Shown: in pieces, positions 12,932 through 25,553 of the stretch
Layout: the number at the start of each line of letters is the position of its first letter
How positions within the stretch are numbered: the stretch's first letter is position 1
Assembly: GCA_001661515.1 (NCBI GenBank)
Contig: LUVW01000013.1
Location: forward strand, 658,649-722,648
Length of the DNA: 64,000 nucleotides
Direction: 5' to 3'
Source of the DNA: Capniomyces stellatus
Taxonomy: Eukaryota; Kickxellomycota; Harpellomycetes; Harpellales; Legeriomycetaceae
Notes under the pieces: model-generated
Database searches by the model: none
What the model saw: only the letters and a program-made list of their open reading frames with translations
Told to the model about the DNA's origin: nothing
Position numbers and translations under genes: made by a program

Positions 12932-13577
12932 GCAGAACAAAAAGCAAGATAATAGTGGAACACAACAAGAAGTATATTGATGTTGATGAAGATGGCCTAA
13001 AAAAACATCGCTGCTAATCACGGAATTTGCTTCTTTTATTCCCAAAATTTGCGGTTAACATAACATAATATGATAAAACTCCATGTCCGACTAGACACAC
13101 TACAAACAACAAACAGTTCAACACCTCAAGACACAATCACAGAACCTATTTAAACTTCCAAAATCCCAAACCCATTGTAAAAACCCGTACTGATCTTTTG
13201 TTTTTTTATCTTTAAAAAATACACAGCTATACAAGTAAAGCTTAATATATTCTGCTCGCAACCAAGTGAATTGACTAGCCGGAAACCCAAAAATATTTTC
13301 AAGCTTGCAAAATTAAAAAGTGGAAGGTCAAGCACAGTCAACGTGTTTTTAGGTACCACTAGTATCCCTAGCATTTTTTTACTAATACCAATTTGGCTGG
13401 TAAGGACTCTATTTCCTTTTTTAAACTCGTTTTTGGGTTTTATTATTATTGATATTAAGAAAGATAACGATTACTTTTGGCTAAAAAGTAGTTCGTTAAT
13501 TCGTTTTAGCTTTTAATTTTTAAATACATAGCAGACAAACGATATAATTCAAAGCGCGCATATCTGGATTTGCAACA

Positions 13578-15688
13578 ATGGTGGCGGTCGGCATTCTTAG
13601 AAAACTGCCATATATGACGGTGCTTACTCGCATCCTAGTGTCATATTCACTGATAAAAGTAATTTTGCATATCAACAATGTCTAGCGTATAATAATAAAT
13701 CTGTTTGCCTATTTGGGGTTTGATAATCTTAACTAATTTACTATAAAGCCATGTTGAATTTGGTACATAAACCATAGCTTAATCGGCTAACTGGAGTTTA
13801 CATTCATTATGCGTAGGTGATATACGCCTATCTCTTTGATCCACTGCGAGCCATACCTGGACCTTGGTGGGCCCGGTTCACGTCATTGCCATACTACATT
13901 GCTTCTGTTTCTGGAAAAATAATAGGATTTTCCAATAGCATTAGGACTAAATATGGAAATGTTGTTAGGTTAGGTAAACATCCCCTGTTTAACGAAAGTT
14001 GGACTTTTGTATTCATATTCCCAGACATTGACATACTGCTGAGTATACCACTGAATATACTGCTAAGTGTAATTTATATACCGTCAAATTTGTAGGACCA
14101 AAATCATTACTTGTGTCTGACACCAAAGAGGCTAAAAAAAATACTTTCAAGCTATAGATACAGAAAAACCGCATTTTACAACAACGATATCAAGATAAAT
14201 AACATTTTTACAACAAGAGACGAAGTGTTTAACCGAATGAAAGTAAGAAAAACGCACGGGCGCTACATTTAAAGCAATCATCATTAATGAATGCTATAAT
14301 GTAGCATACTCTTTAAAAGTCATATTTTATTGGATATTATAGAGACGTCAAATTGGAAGTGTTTTCACGATAAATGGGCTGTTGGCTTTGGAAAATCTTA
14401 TAGTGGACTCTGGAATAGTAAAGCTAATGGAGAAGCTGGACAAAGGGATTGCATCGGGTCGCGGTTCGCTTACTTTTAATTACTACAGGTGTTTTCAACA
14501 TGCAACAGCTGACATAATTGGTATTCTTGCCTATGGGAAATCGTTTAATGCCATTGAAAATGACGGACACCCCATAACTGAGTGGGTTAATTCAACTATG
14601 AGAGTTGCAATAGTGGTAAGCATATAGCAAAAAAAAAAAAGCACACAGCTGTTGGATTATTGGCTAGTTTAATAGGATATACTTGTACTATTTGATCGCC
14701 GTTGTAAAAGAACAGTAGCTTGTCAAAAATAACACGATAAGGGGATGGTGCTTTTGCTATATTTTTAGGGCCGAGTAATTCCTTTTGCTAGATTTCTCCC
14801 GTTTTTTTTCAACCAAGACTTTGAAAACAGAAAGAAATTGATTAAATTTACGCTGGATTCGATTAACGAAAGGAGGGACAGACTCAAAAATAACAAAAAA
14901 GATTTCAAAGAATTTCAATAAAAAAAAAAGATTTCAAAGAGGATATTTTGCAAATATTGATGGATGCAGTAAACAATGATGGGAAAAAATTGTCAGAATT
15001 TGAGCTGATATCCGAGACAATTGTTATGATGAATGCATGAGTAGATACCACCAGCAACACAATGACATGGCTAATCCAGTTTTACCTTTTGTATCCTGAA
15101 GTTTATAAAAGGGTGACTCGTGAGGTCAGAGATGTATTTCCAGACAAAATACAACTGATCAGATACCAAGAGGCGCAAAGAAAGCTTCCGTATATGGTGG
15201 CCACAGTTTACGAAAGCATTAGGCTCATGTCGGTTGCTGGTGAGAATTTTCCCAGAGAAAGCGGAACAGACGGAGTAGAAATTTCCGGGTTCCAAGTCCC
15301 ACAAGGTGTTGACATAAATATATCTATATATGGCACTCAAAATAACGCTTCTTTCTGGTCTGACCCTGACGTATTAAATCCTGATCAATTTATGGGAGCG
15401 GAGGGTGAGTTGCTACAAAGAAATGTAATGGGGTTTTCTTTTGGAGTGCGTATATGCCCAGGGCGTAATTTAGCATTGATCGAGATTTTTACTGTGATAC
15501 CGAACCTTTTGCGCAATTATCATTTGGAACTACCCAAAGAATTTGTAAACATCGGTGTGGGGTTCGGTAATATTAAAAAATCAAATCCAAAATTATTCAA
15601 TGCCTGTTCTAGCTTCAATCGAATCCCAGCAAACCCCGATTTGGACTGCAACGTGATCATAAGGCCAGTCTCGAAGCTTTGCTCATAA
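13578..15688 (+). pseudogene. cytochrome P450 pseudogene (three disabling lesions)
   Basis: Heme monooxygenase relic. Exons by my model: 13578-13658 (membrane anchor), 13817-13973, 14096-14242, 14343-14615, 14769-15688. Recognised by the proline-rich hinge LRAIPGPWW, K-helix ESIR, and heme loop FSFGVRICPGR with the Cys ligand. Lesions: (1) exon 3 has one base too many at an A8 run near 14134-14141; (2) a 29-base imperfect tandem duplication at 14901-14930 shifts the frame and adds a TAA; (3) a TGA at 15038-15040 stands where the I-helix A-G-x-D-T-T motif needs glycine. Removing the extra base and the 29 bases restores exactly the phase of the downstream exons, so the gene was intact in an ancestor. 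Splice sites still look good. Substrate unknown. Confidence 0.93.
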
Positions 15689-17036
15689 AATTTTGTTATT
15701 ACTGAAATTTTGCTCATAAATTTATTCATAAATTTCACAGATATCTATACTTCTTGTTTTATCCGACTTGCCTAACATCTATTATTATTATCCTAAATAA
15801 ACCGTTTTACCTTCAGGAATTTACGCGGTAAAACAACAAAACGACCTTCGCTAGAATCGACACAAGTTAGTAGTTGCTTTTTTTTTTTTGCTTTTCATTT
15901 GAACAAAATTTTTCTTATTTAGCCTAGTCTCATGAGGGAACAATATACTGCACTAAATAAGCAAAGCCTTGGTTACTCGGATTTTAACAGCTTTAAAATT
16001 TAGCTAAGCAAAGAATTGTATGTGTTTTTTGTGTCAATGCTCCAACATTTGGTCCAATGCTATATATTATCGGCGTACGTGTCATCTCAAATACGATAAC
16101 GCCAATACGTGTTATAAAACAAAGGATACGGCAAGGGTGCAATTGAAACCCCGTTTAATTTGTCACATTGAACACAGATTACCAGTTGATTGCTAGAATG
16201 ACACTAAATTGACCACTGTGATGTAATCTATAGCTTGTAGCGCGTCAGTTCCAGCTAAACTATAGTCTAATTGCCTTGCACTTGCTGTCAGAAACAATTG
16301 AGCTGTATCAATACATACGTATTCAAGAGTAAGGGTGCAATAAATAAAGCCTACAGACTGTTCAAGAAGCATGAGCTTGAATAGGTTGATAGTTTTTTGT
16401 TTTTTTTACCAGCATCTCACCAGACAGAACACATAGCTAAGTGTATTTGTAGTTGTGTTTTTCTGGCTAATACAGCCCTTTACAAACTTGATTATGCACT
16501 TTTATATGTTTTATTGGCATCGATGTATCGGTATACTTGTGTGTTTGTTACGCAGATCAGTAGAGATAGGTTACAATAATTTGGTAATATATTTTTACTC
16601 GACTACTTTTGTCTTTACCAACCTAGCAAACTGAAATTGGTACTCGTAACAACTGACACAGAGAGAAATGTTTGCCAGCAAGAAGTTTGTGTTAACTTGA
16701 GATGCAATAGTTTGTTCAAACTAGTAAATCTCAATAAAAAAGGAAAGGCAATAATTTAGTCAATCACCTGTTGGCAAAATACAAAACACCTTAAATCACG
16801 TCTAATTCATTGAGAATTATTAAACTGTAATTATTCAGTTTTTAATCAACGCTTTTCAGGCCAAAATTTAATTGAAATCTAGCTCTGTGAAATAAATATA
16901 GTTGCCATTTAGAAATCAAGCTTCTCGACTCCTATTTCGTCATTTTTGTTTAACAAGAATTGCAGATTTGGAATTCAAAGTGCTTTTATATTATTTTTAT
17001 TTGAACAGGATTGACTGCTTTATTTTATTTGGTTAA

Positions 17037-17080
17037 TTGTTTTGTTGTGTTGATTCTATTGCCAATAAACCACAAATAAA
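17037..17080 (+). repeat. dispersed ~45-bp repeat, copy B
   Basis: Core gttgtgttgattctattgcc followed by aataaaccac. Copy C lies about 0.95 kb downstream in opposite orientation. Confidence 0.65.
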
Positions 17081-18001
17081 TAAATAAATTAATTAAGACT
17101 GGGAATCGGGAATTAGCAACTTTTACAGCTTGTAAATACCTTTTCGCATGAGCAAATTCCCAGACACCGAACTTTTATTGGATTCTGATTGATTTCACTC
17201 TTGAAAGATTATCAACCCAACACAACACTATTTATTTGGTTAACTATCTAGCTAACCGTTGTAGAAAATTAACAGTTGCCCATACCTTAGAGTTAACCAC
17301 AAGCTAGACACAACCAAGAAGCACAACTGTAGTTACCAAAATACGCGCCACTTTGTGTGATTTGCAAGTAACTGAGTGCAAACAATTTACGTATATAGTC
17401 CAAAATACGTGAACAATAATCGTAAATGATCCTGGTGGATATGGCTTGGTTAACCTATGGTATGTACGCTTTGTTTGATAAGCTAGTCGAAAATAATAGG
17501 ATAAAAGTAGTGAGTGAGGTGGGTTTAAATGAACTGTTATAGTCATATGAGATTTATGGCGGGAGAGTTAAGTACTGGTTAGCATTGATGGCAGAGTAGG
17601 CGCGTGAGCTATGTATCAAGCCTTTTGGGCTTGTCAATAATCATCGCAAAAGATGTTGTGCCTAGCAATTAGTAAGATATGGTTATTGCAGACCTTTCCT
17701 TGCCAAAAGCAAAGGTACCTGAAGTCTATTCAGGGTGGGGTCATTAAATGATTGTTTGTGCAAAGCAATGGGTTTGCATAAACCTAGTGTTATTGTAAAC
17801 CAAATTTAATATATTAAGTAACATATTAGAGCATCTATATCCATATCCCCAAGAAAGACCTATGATATCGCATACGCAGAGAATCAACACAATGTAATGT
17901 GCTTCTAAGCCAAGTAGACAGGCTACAATAGTGGTAACAGGTAGTGATGATGATGATAGAAAATGATGGAACAAATGTCGTTTATTTAGTTTATTATTGA
18001 A

Positions 18002-18047
18002 TTTATTTATGTGGTTTTATTGGAAATAGAATCAACACAACAAAACA
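18002..18047 (-). repeat. dispersed ~45-bp repeat, copy C (inverted)
   Basis: Reverse complement reads gttgtgttgattctatttcc followed by aataaaaccac, nearly the same as copy B. No target-site duplication seen. Confidence 0.65.
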
Positions 18048-18596
18048 TACAATACTAAACTTACCGAATTAAGCTGTTCTTTTTAGATGATTGTTATTAT
18101 TTTGTGCAAATTATTTTTTATTGAAATTTTGTGCGTATTTTTAGAAATTAAATGAACTCCTAAAGCGAACTTAATTTTGTTCTTTTTTTTTTACTGACGA
18201 ATATGATCTTTATTTGGATTTGTGAAATGCTTTACAAGCTTAAATAGAAAGATAAGCTTACCCGAAACATTTACTATCTTCAATAAAAAAAAGAGTACTT
18301 ACGACAAAAAAAGAGAAATAAAACAACTATTATTTATCTGGTTGACTGGCTTTCTTAATCAACGTGTTTTGAGTTTGGGTTTGGATTTAGATTTAGAATT
18401 TGACATTTGGACTTGTTAATTAAAACACGCCTTGCTTGCCATTGCCAGTTCTAGTTTGTGAGAAAATTACCAACAATAAGGAGTTGATACAAACTTTAAT
18501 CGAAAAAAAACCTTAATATCAGCTTGCTTTAGAACAAAAATCTACCAACAAAAATCAAAAAAAAATCCATCAACTTAAAAGACGCTTATTAAGAAA

Positions 18597-18690
18597 TGAA
18601 ATAAAATAGAAAGAAAAGAAAAGAAATAAAATAAAAGAAATAAAAGAAAAGCCAGATTTCAGTAAAATAAATAAATAAATAAATAAAAGA
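18597..18690. repeat. AAAT/AAAG simple repeat
   Basis: Runs of gaaa, aaat and aaag tetramers; the string taaaagaaaagcca occurs twice. Low-complexity non-coding DNA. Confidence 0.8.
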
Positions 18691-19623
18691 AAAGCCAATT
18701 ATTATTATAACTGTTTGTGTTTTTTTTTCTTTTCAACATTTTTACAGGCTAATTTAGCAATTTAACATATATTTGATATTTCACAAAAAGTTGCCTGAAA
18801 TCAGCGAAATGCTAAGAAATTCAATCCATAATCTAAATTAGGTTTGGAAGCAGTAGTGCAAGAAAATTCCCGAGCTCAATCAAAACAGCACTGAAGGTGG
18901 GCCATTTACATTAAGTGGAGCTATCTTGGTCGATATTTATATTGTGTTTTGGTAAGAGAAAATAATTACTAATGTCAATCCTAATGCTAAAAAAGTAGTC
19001 GAGAGCAGAGAGGTTGATGATGACAGTTTTCAGCAAAGCGCGTGTTGTACGGGCAGTGCCAAATCAAGCAAACCCTTGTATATATTTGTAGTGTTGTACA
19101 TATTTGATACGTGGCCTGAAATTCAAATGGCTAAATTTAAATATAGTGTGATTGTATATTTGTAATAAGTGTCGATACTGCCTATTTATGACCTCAAGGA
19201 AACTGTCCTATTTTTAATTTATATAAAAGATGATGCAGCTCTTGAAGTGGCCTCTAACACAAGCCTTGTGGCAAATAGTTTCAGGCTGAAGAGAAGTAGA
19301 GCTGAATAAACCACAACACCCAAGAGTAGCAGGATTGTTCATAGAAATAGTGTTAATGATAATAGCTTTGTGATATAATGATTCAAGTTTTCTTTCTCTG
19401 CATTTTTTTGATGCTCATTGGATTGAGTATCAGTGTGGTCAATCAAATCCAAATAAAAAACAGTGATGACTTAGGCCAAGTTGGTTTAATCAGACCAATT
19501 CGGGGTAAATTGTATTAACAAAATTTGTATTAAGCTATTTTCTTGTACAATCAAAATAATAATTAATTAAAGCAGTAAAAAGAAAAAGTTCACTAAACAA
19601 ATGAAATATGTTTGTAATACCAA

Positions 19624-19725
19624 CAATATCAATATCATTATCAATATCAGTATCAATATCAATATCAGTATCAGTATCAGTATCAATATTAGTATCAATA
19701 TTAGTATCAATATCAGAGTATCAAT
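19624..19725. repeat. TATCAR hexamer array
   Basis: About 16 units of tatcaa/tatcag/tatcat with two tattag variants. It gives an open Ile/Ser/Asn frame from 19601, which I take as a by-product of the repeat. Confidence 0.9.
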
Positions 19726-20762
19726 GCCTGTACCAACACCAAACCAATATAATTTATATCACATTTATTTATTGTTATTAGGGTCAACAGCATACACGCA
19801 TACATGCATACATGCAACCATAGTACAATATAGCTTTAGATTAAACGCAGATGCTACTGCGGAGATTGACCGAGATAATCAAGGTATAAAGCCAAACAAA
19901 ACGAACAAGTAGACCTACGAGTAAAATAATACATACTCGTCTTTGAGGGAAAAAGAAAAGGTCTAATGCACAAAATGCTTTCGTTGTGAGATTAACCTGT
20001 ATGTACCAGTTTGGGTAAGCTAATGAAGGTAATCTGCAACTTTCTATTTTCCATTTTCCACTTTTATTTGCACTTTTGCTTCTACTCTTGTTTTGTTATT
20101 TGTATTGGAGGTATTATTTTTATCGAAAAGCCTCAAGGAAATTCACAAAACATTTGCAACAAATAGGGAGCAAAGTCAGAAGCTGAATTATAAACCATAT
20201 AGCTGAAATTACTAATATTCGCTTAAATTGTTCAAACTATAATAGGGATGTAAATAAATTATAATTTTGTGTAATAAAAGCTAATTTTAAAACGCTGATG
20301 GACTAATCCAAACTGATGATTCTCAGGAAGAGAACTATAAATTGTTGCAACCACCCCAATTCTACTCAACTATTTTCTACTTTTAATCCTAAAGCTATCG
20401 ATTAATCGAGTCAGCATTTTTAACGCATATTTTTATAGTATCATTATTATATTATTATTGTCTAGCTAGTAAAAAGTAAAAAAAGAAGGAAGAAAACCGC
20501 CCAAAACAAAAAACATTTATCTTATACCTAGACTACGCATTATATTTAGTTGATATATTTATTTTCAATCCTCCACTTTATATGACATCAAAGGCTCAAG
20601 AAAGAAAAAAGAAGGTATTTATAAAATTGTAGCTGTGTCTGGTTCGTAGTTTTGTATACCAAACCTGCACCAAAGAAAATATATATATATATTGTACCAG
20701 GTACCATCGAAAAAGACGTTAAGTATTAAGCTAAAGGCGATTTGTGTGTTTGGAGGTGCGAT

Positions 20763-23354
20763 ATGGATCCTGGAACTTTTAGCGATGCTTTCTCTGACAG
20801 GTTTTCCCAAACAGGGGTAAGCCCAGGGCTGATTAGCGAGGTTGGCAGTTCTTATCCCGATGGAAATTCAAAAATGTTTCACGCAGAGTATGTACCAAGT
20901 AAGTTATATCAATGTTTATTAAACGCTTGTGTCCAAAAAAGCAAAGCGATAATAAGGTCAATTACACGGCCAACACAACGCTAGCACTCAATTGTGCACC
21001 TTTGACACAATAAATCGCCGCGTCTATAACCAATTTTAGCTTTAATTTTTTAAACTCAAAAGTTAATTTACACTAATTCCATTTATTTTAAACTCAGACT
21101 TTATAATGTTATACTAAACTTTTGTCTAATGCTATTATCGATAAAGGGGGCAGCGACTTTCACGAAAAGAACGTTTATATTAGAGGGCTTCCATCAAAAT
21201 TCAACGACGAAGAGTTATATTCTTTAGTTTCGCGGTAAATTTTACTGTAGTTGAGAGAAACCAAAGATATATGCGAATATCGAGTATATAATACTGAGAT
21301 TTTGAATAAACAAATACACTAGAGAGGTTTCTAGTAGTATTACGCAAACCAGCACAAGTAGTAAATGTACATATGATATACATGTGTATATATAAATAGA
21401 TTTGGAACAGTAACCTCATCAAAATCTATAATCAACGAGGCAACAGGCCAATGCAAAGGCTATGGATTTGTTATGTACAAGTCCATTGAAGATGCTAGAT
21501 ATGCTGTGAAAGAGCTATGCGAGCTGGGATACCAGGTTTCGTTTGCCAAAGTATGTTGACAATTTTTATCATATCAATTCGATGAACCAACCTTAAAAAA
21601 AAGGGCAAACCCCTTTGTCCCAATAACATCAAAGCATACAAATTTGAGCAGATTCAAGCACGATTGGTCTAAAAGACAAAAGAAACACCAATTATTTCAA
21701 TAGGATACATTTAAAACCAGACTCAAGGATTACCAGGATACAAACTCGGCAAATATATATATATCAAACATACCTGCACACATGGACGAAAAGGTACAAA
21801 TAAGTTTAGCTGTTTCGAGTCAAACCAGCACTGAAATTTTCGACACTAACGTGCTCTGTTGTTGTTTTCAGGAATAACCTGCTTTCTTTTATATATAAAA
21901 AATGTGATGTGATACGCTTTAAAAAAATAGGATTTGGTTCAATTACTTGAGCCCTTCCAAGCTACATCAACAAGAATTCTACGAGATGAAAACGGCGCGA
22001 GTAGAAGGGTAGGATTCGCAAGGTAGGTTTGTAGCCATACGCCACTGACTCAACCAACTGTTTTAAAATTAGGTTTACCATGGCGGTGAATGGCCTTATC
22101 AAAAACAGTAACCGTGACTATAAGTTACTAAATGATAACGTTGGTGTATACAAACATCGGTTTGGTAGAATGGCGAGCAGAGATATTGCACAAAAAACAA
22201 TCGACAAATTCAATGCAAAGATAGTAGCAGGGAGTAGTAGTCCGCTAAAGTTAAGATTTGCAGATTCCACGACACAAAAAAAGATGAAAAAAAAGGGAAA
22301 CAATGAAGTGGTAAACAGCATGAGCGTGCTTTATTTTGCTACTTTAAGGCGAATTTAACAAATTGGAGTTTGAACTGAGCCAAGAGCACGTTGACTATTA
22401 TTATTAATAACAATTTTGCGGATTTATTTATTTAAAGAATGCAGTGCAGGAACAGCCAATTTACTGGAGCCCAATGCTAGTTTACCAACCAAACTCAGCA
22501 TTTTCACCTGTACAGTATGTTGAGTCTGGTCAAGAGGGGTAATTATATATATATCGCTAGAAATAGGAGAAAAAAAGCTGCAATATTTATTATGGCGCCA
22601 GTCAGAAGTGACTGTTTGATTTTTTATTTTTGTTGTTTTGGAATGGGTAAGGGTAATGTGATAAACTTAAACTTTAAAGTAATAAATGAACCCCTATAGA
22701 GCTTCTAGACATGCACCGATAGCTATCCCAGGGTACAGTAGGCAGCCAGGGGTGTCACAGGCAAATAGATACGGCTCGCCAGTATACGCATCACCATCAG
22801 GATATGCATCACCTTCAGGATATGCATCACCATCAGGATATGCATCGCCATCAGGGTATGCATCACCTTCAGGGTATATCTCACCATCAGGATATGCGTC
22901 ACCATCTGGATATGCGTCACAATCAGTATACGCGTCACCATCTGGATATGCATCACCTTCAAACCAAATGTCACCACAAATGTATGCAACACCAGTACCA
23001 GTTCAAGGTGGACAGTCGATGTTTAGATTTCCAGATGGGTCGTATAGTCAGGGGTATACTGTGATAGGGTATGGGGCGCATCCAGGCAATTACTCGTCAA
23101 ACGGGTATGCGTCGCCAGGATATATATCACCTGTTTGTCTCTCGCCGCAAATGGTATCATCGCCGGTGTACGGAATGCAGCAGCAACAATACATTCACCA
23201 GAAGCCAGAGTATGCGGGTAGTAACAAATCAAACGCGCAAGCAGGCTATAACGAGGCAAGCAATCAAAGTTCACATAATAGTCAGGGCGGCAATAAAGGT
23301 GATATACCGGGAATAAGCTATAGTGGGGCAAACACTCAGACACGGATGATCTGA
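20763..23354 (+). CDS. RBMS/MSSP-type RNA-binding protein with two RRMs and YASPSG repeats
   Basis: Predicted single-strand nucleic-acid binding protein of the RBMS (MSSP, Drosophila Shep) type. Eight exons: 20763-20898, 21147-21234, 21400-21550, 21704-21793, 21931-22022, 22169-22310, 22438-22538, 22700-23354; 484 aa, all in phase. RRM1 (about residues 54-124) has RNP2 NVYIRGLP and RNP1 CKGYGFVMY; RRM2 (about 142-225) has NIYISNIP and RRVGFAR, followed by LKLRFADSTTQKKMKKK, the RBMS-specific ending. The C-terminal half is Gln/Asn/Ser/Tyr/Gly-rich with ten six-residue YASPSG-like units (residues about 296-355), each carrying a Ser-Pro site. Exon 6 has an alternative in-frame acceptor at 22072 that would add 32 residues. 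Role in RNA metabolism is inferred from the family. Confidence 0.88.
22785..22964 (+). repeat. 18-bp coding minisatellite (YASPSG x10)
   Basis: Ten units close to tatgcatcaccatcagga encoding YASPSG, with variants YISPSG, YASQSV and YASPSN. Third-position differences between units show that the array is not freshly expanded. Confidence 0.93.
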
Positions 23355-24249
23355 TTCTAAGCTGCTTGACTATAATAATTTTAACCCTGGTTTTCTACAT
23401 TTAATATAAATTAAGCTTGCAAGATGGTTAAAAAAAAATAATAGAAAATATGTTATGGAGTGTGATGGGATGGGATGGGGTGAATCAAAGGGTAGATGTA
23501 TAACTACGACAAACTCATGCCTCTTGCCGTCAAAATAAAAACTTTAACTGTCAAGGAATAGCTCTAACCAACATCCCGTTGTCTATTATTCATTACCGAC
23601 CGATCCTATTTTTTTTAATACTATTTTATTGCTTCAACTGGCCATGTTTTATCTTTTATTATTTATTACTCGCAATACCTCCTATAAATGCATATGATTT
23701 TTACTTGAGATATTTCACTATATATCTTTTTTTTTTAAAAATTGCTTTTTCACTTTTATTCTCATCGTTATTATTGATATTATTATATATAATATACTTT
23801 TTCTATCTATAAAAGTTTCAATTTTTTTATATTTTAATTTTAATTTTTAACAATTAGCAAAACACCATTATTACCAAACAATAATAGCCTTAATCGCTGA
23901 AAAGGCAGTGTGCGTTTAGGTTTAAGTGAATTTAGCTTTGTTTACCATTTTTTTTTCTTCGATAAATACTGCTTTGATTTATTTATTTTTCTCTCTTTTT
24001 TTTCGCGTTGGAGAATTTTAAGCGAGAAAGAGTATACCAAACAAACGATATAAACTGTATTTGTAAGGATAAATGGAACTTGCGATAATAAAAGCGAGAC
24101 AGGGATAAAAAAAACAACAGCAAAGGCAAGAAAAGTAGTTTACTTTTCCTTCATTCTTGCCAATTCAGAGTTGAATTCAAGAGTAAAGGTCGATCAATAT
24201 AGTTTCAACGCAAATAAAAAAGATAAAAGGAAGGGGTGGGAATAATAAT
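23355..24249. other. intergenic, RBMS-like gene to YAF9
   Basis: No gene seen. Pyrimidine-rich to about 24000, then purine-rich on the + strand to the YAF9 start, which probably marks promoter and leader. Confidence 0.6.
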
Positions 24250-25491
24250 ATGAGTCTCAAGGGAGGAAGGCGGTTAAAGGTAAAAACAAACAAAAAAAAA
24301 CAAAGAATAGATATGTATTGTTTACAAGAAAGCGTTTGAGTAGAATAGTAAATACAAAAAGCGAATTCATAAAAATACGAGAAGCGTATCAGAAAGTAGA
24401 AACAAAAAATTAGCTTGAAGATGACTATTGTAGGAGATGGGGATATTAAATTCCGGTGCTGTTATTATTAGGGTGTAGTAATAAGTAGGCCGTTTGTGTA
24501 TGGAAATGTGTCGATTGAGATGTTTCCAAAAAAAACAGATCATACACATCAGTGGACGGTGTTTGTTCGGTCAGCAGATGGAACTGATTTGTCGCATGTG
24601 ATATCAAAGGCAGAGATAAAGTTGCACGAAACGTTTGTGAACAGCAACCGAGGTACGTAAGCCAATGGTAGCGGTGGTGACAGAGAAGAAGAAGAAGAAT
24701 ATAATGAAGGGAGTGAGTGAGTGAGTGAGTGAGAGTTAAATGATAGGAAATAAACAACATAAAAATAGTTTTGAAAAGCTTGCCTTATGAGGTGACAGAG
24801 ACCGGGTGGGGAGAGTTTGAGGTGATAATAAAGTTGCACTTCCCAAGCTGTTCAGGAGAAAAACCGATTTCGCTTTACCACATGTTGAAGCTTTACCCGC
24901 CAGAGGGGCAGGCAGCAACGTGGCCAAAGGGCAAGCAAGTTAACAATGTGTATTATGATGAGCTGGTAAGTGGCGAGGGCTTTATTTTATATTTGTGATT
25001 AAATGTTTTTACTTTATTTTATTTATTTGTTTGATTAAAAGACTAAATAACAACGTATATATATATTTTCTTGGGGTATAGATATTTAGTGATCCAACTG
25101 AAGAGTTTTATGAGATACTCATGGGTAACATGGACCCAGGTCTTCCAAAAACAGTTGGAGCAGTTCACCCGTTCAGTGAGTGAATATATATATATATAAA
25201 GCAGAGAAATAGATATAAAGATATGTTTTATAAATGATATAATTGGAGTGTATATTAACTTGACTTTTACATTTTTTTTCTTTCTTCCACCTCTTGTAAA
25301 TGCAAATAATTGTAATTGTAAATGTAAATGTAGGTTTAGAGTTGGAAGCTAAAGAAACCAAACAGCTTGATGAGGCACTGGCGAAAACCAAGGACCAGCA
25401 GAGAGAGTACCAGAATCAGTTGGACTTGATGGACAAAAAGATTTCGCAGTTGAATAGAGAGATACTGGCACTTGAGAAGTATCAGACATGA
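24250..25491 (+). CDS. YAF9: YEATS-domain protein YAF9 (GAS41 orthologue)
   Basis: Histone-acyl-lysine reader shared by the SWR1 remodeller and the NuA4 acetyltransferase; supports H2A.Z deposition. Exons 24250-24279, 24472-24652, 24769-24965, 25082-25175, 25334-25491; 219 aa. The 30-base first exon encodes MSLKGGRRLK and joins GVVISRPFVYGN, the usual opening of the family. The YEATS domain (about residues 11-150) shows DHTHQWTVFVR, IKLHETF, the YEVTETGWGEFEVIIK strand and YHMLKLYP. Residues about 165-219 form a coiled coil (KQLDEALAKTKDQQREYQNQ), as in GAS41. All junctions are in phase. It converges with SEC26, stops 258 bases apart. Confidence 0.94.
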
Positions 25492-25511
25492 TTGGTATAT
25501 ATATATTAAAT

Positions 25512-25553
25512 TTTTAGTTTTAGTTTTAGTTTTAGTTTTAGTTTTAGTTTTAG
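25512..25553. repeat. TTTTAG hexamer array
   Basis: Seven perfect ttttag units between the convergent YAF9 and SEC26 stops. A second run of five ttgaaa units lies at 25704-25733. Confidence 0.92.

Larger units (their letters stand above)
9342..13577. other. gene-poor stretch
   Basis: Apart from the Pcc1-like fragment, the 17-bp minisatellite, one copy of the dispersed repeat and an ACAAAA run (all listed separately) I see no gene. The left end should hold the CA-1 promoter. Frames at 13150-13374 (-) and 13271-13516 (+) overlap and resemble nothing I know. Confidence 0.55.
15689..20762. other. gene-poor stretch
   Basis: No recognised gene in 5 kb. It holds two copies of the dispersed repeat in inverted orientation, A-rich tetramer runs (18597-18690), a TATCAR hexamer array (19624-19725) and a few exon-like open frames around 18840-19290 that I could not assign. 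The right end should carry the promoter of the RNA-binding protein gene. Confidence 0.55.

Noticed and set aside
17037..18047. Inverted repeat pair as a DNA transposon
   Set aside because: No transposase remnant, no flanking target duplication, and a third single copy elsewhere.
19601..19912. 103-codon Ile/Ser/Asn-rich plus frame
   Set aside because: Its first half is the TATCAR repeat and the rest matches nothing; repeat-driven frame.
22073..22168. Treating 22073-22168 as constitutive coding sequence
   Set aside because: Skipping it aligns RRM2 to the RBMS family without a gap (GFAR joined to MASRDIAQKTIDKFN), so it is modelled as intron, with alternative use noted.
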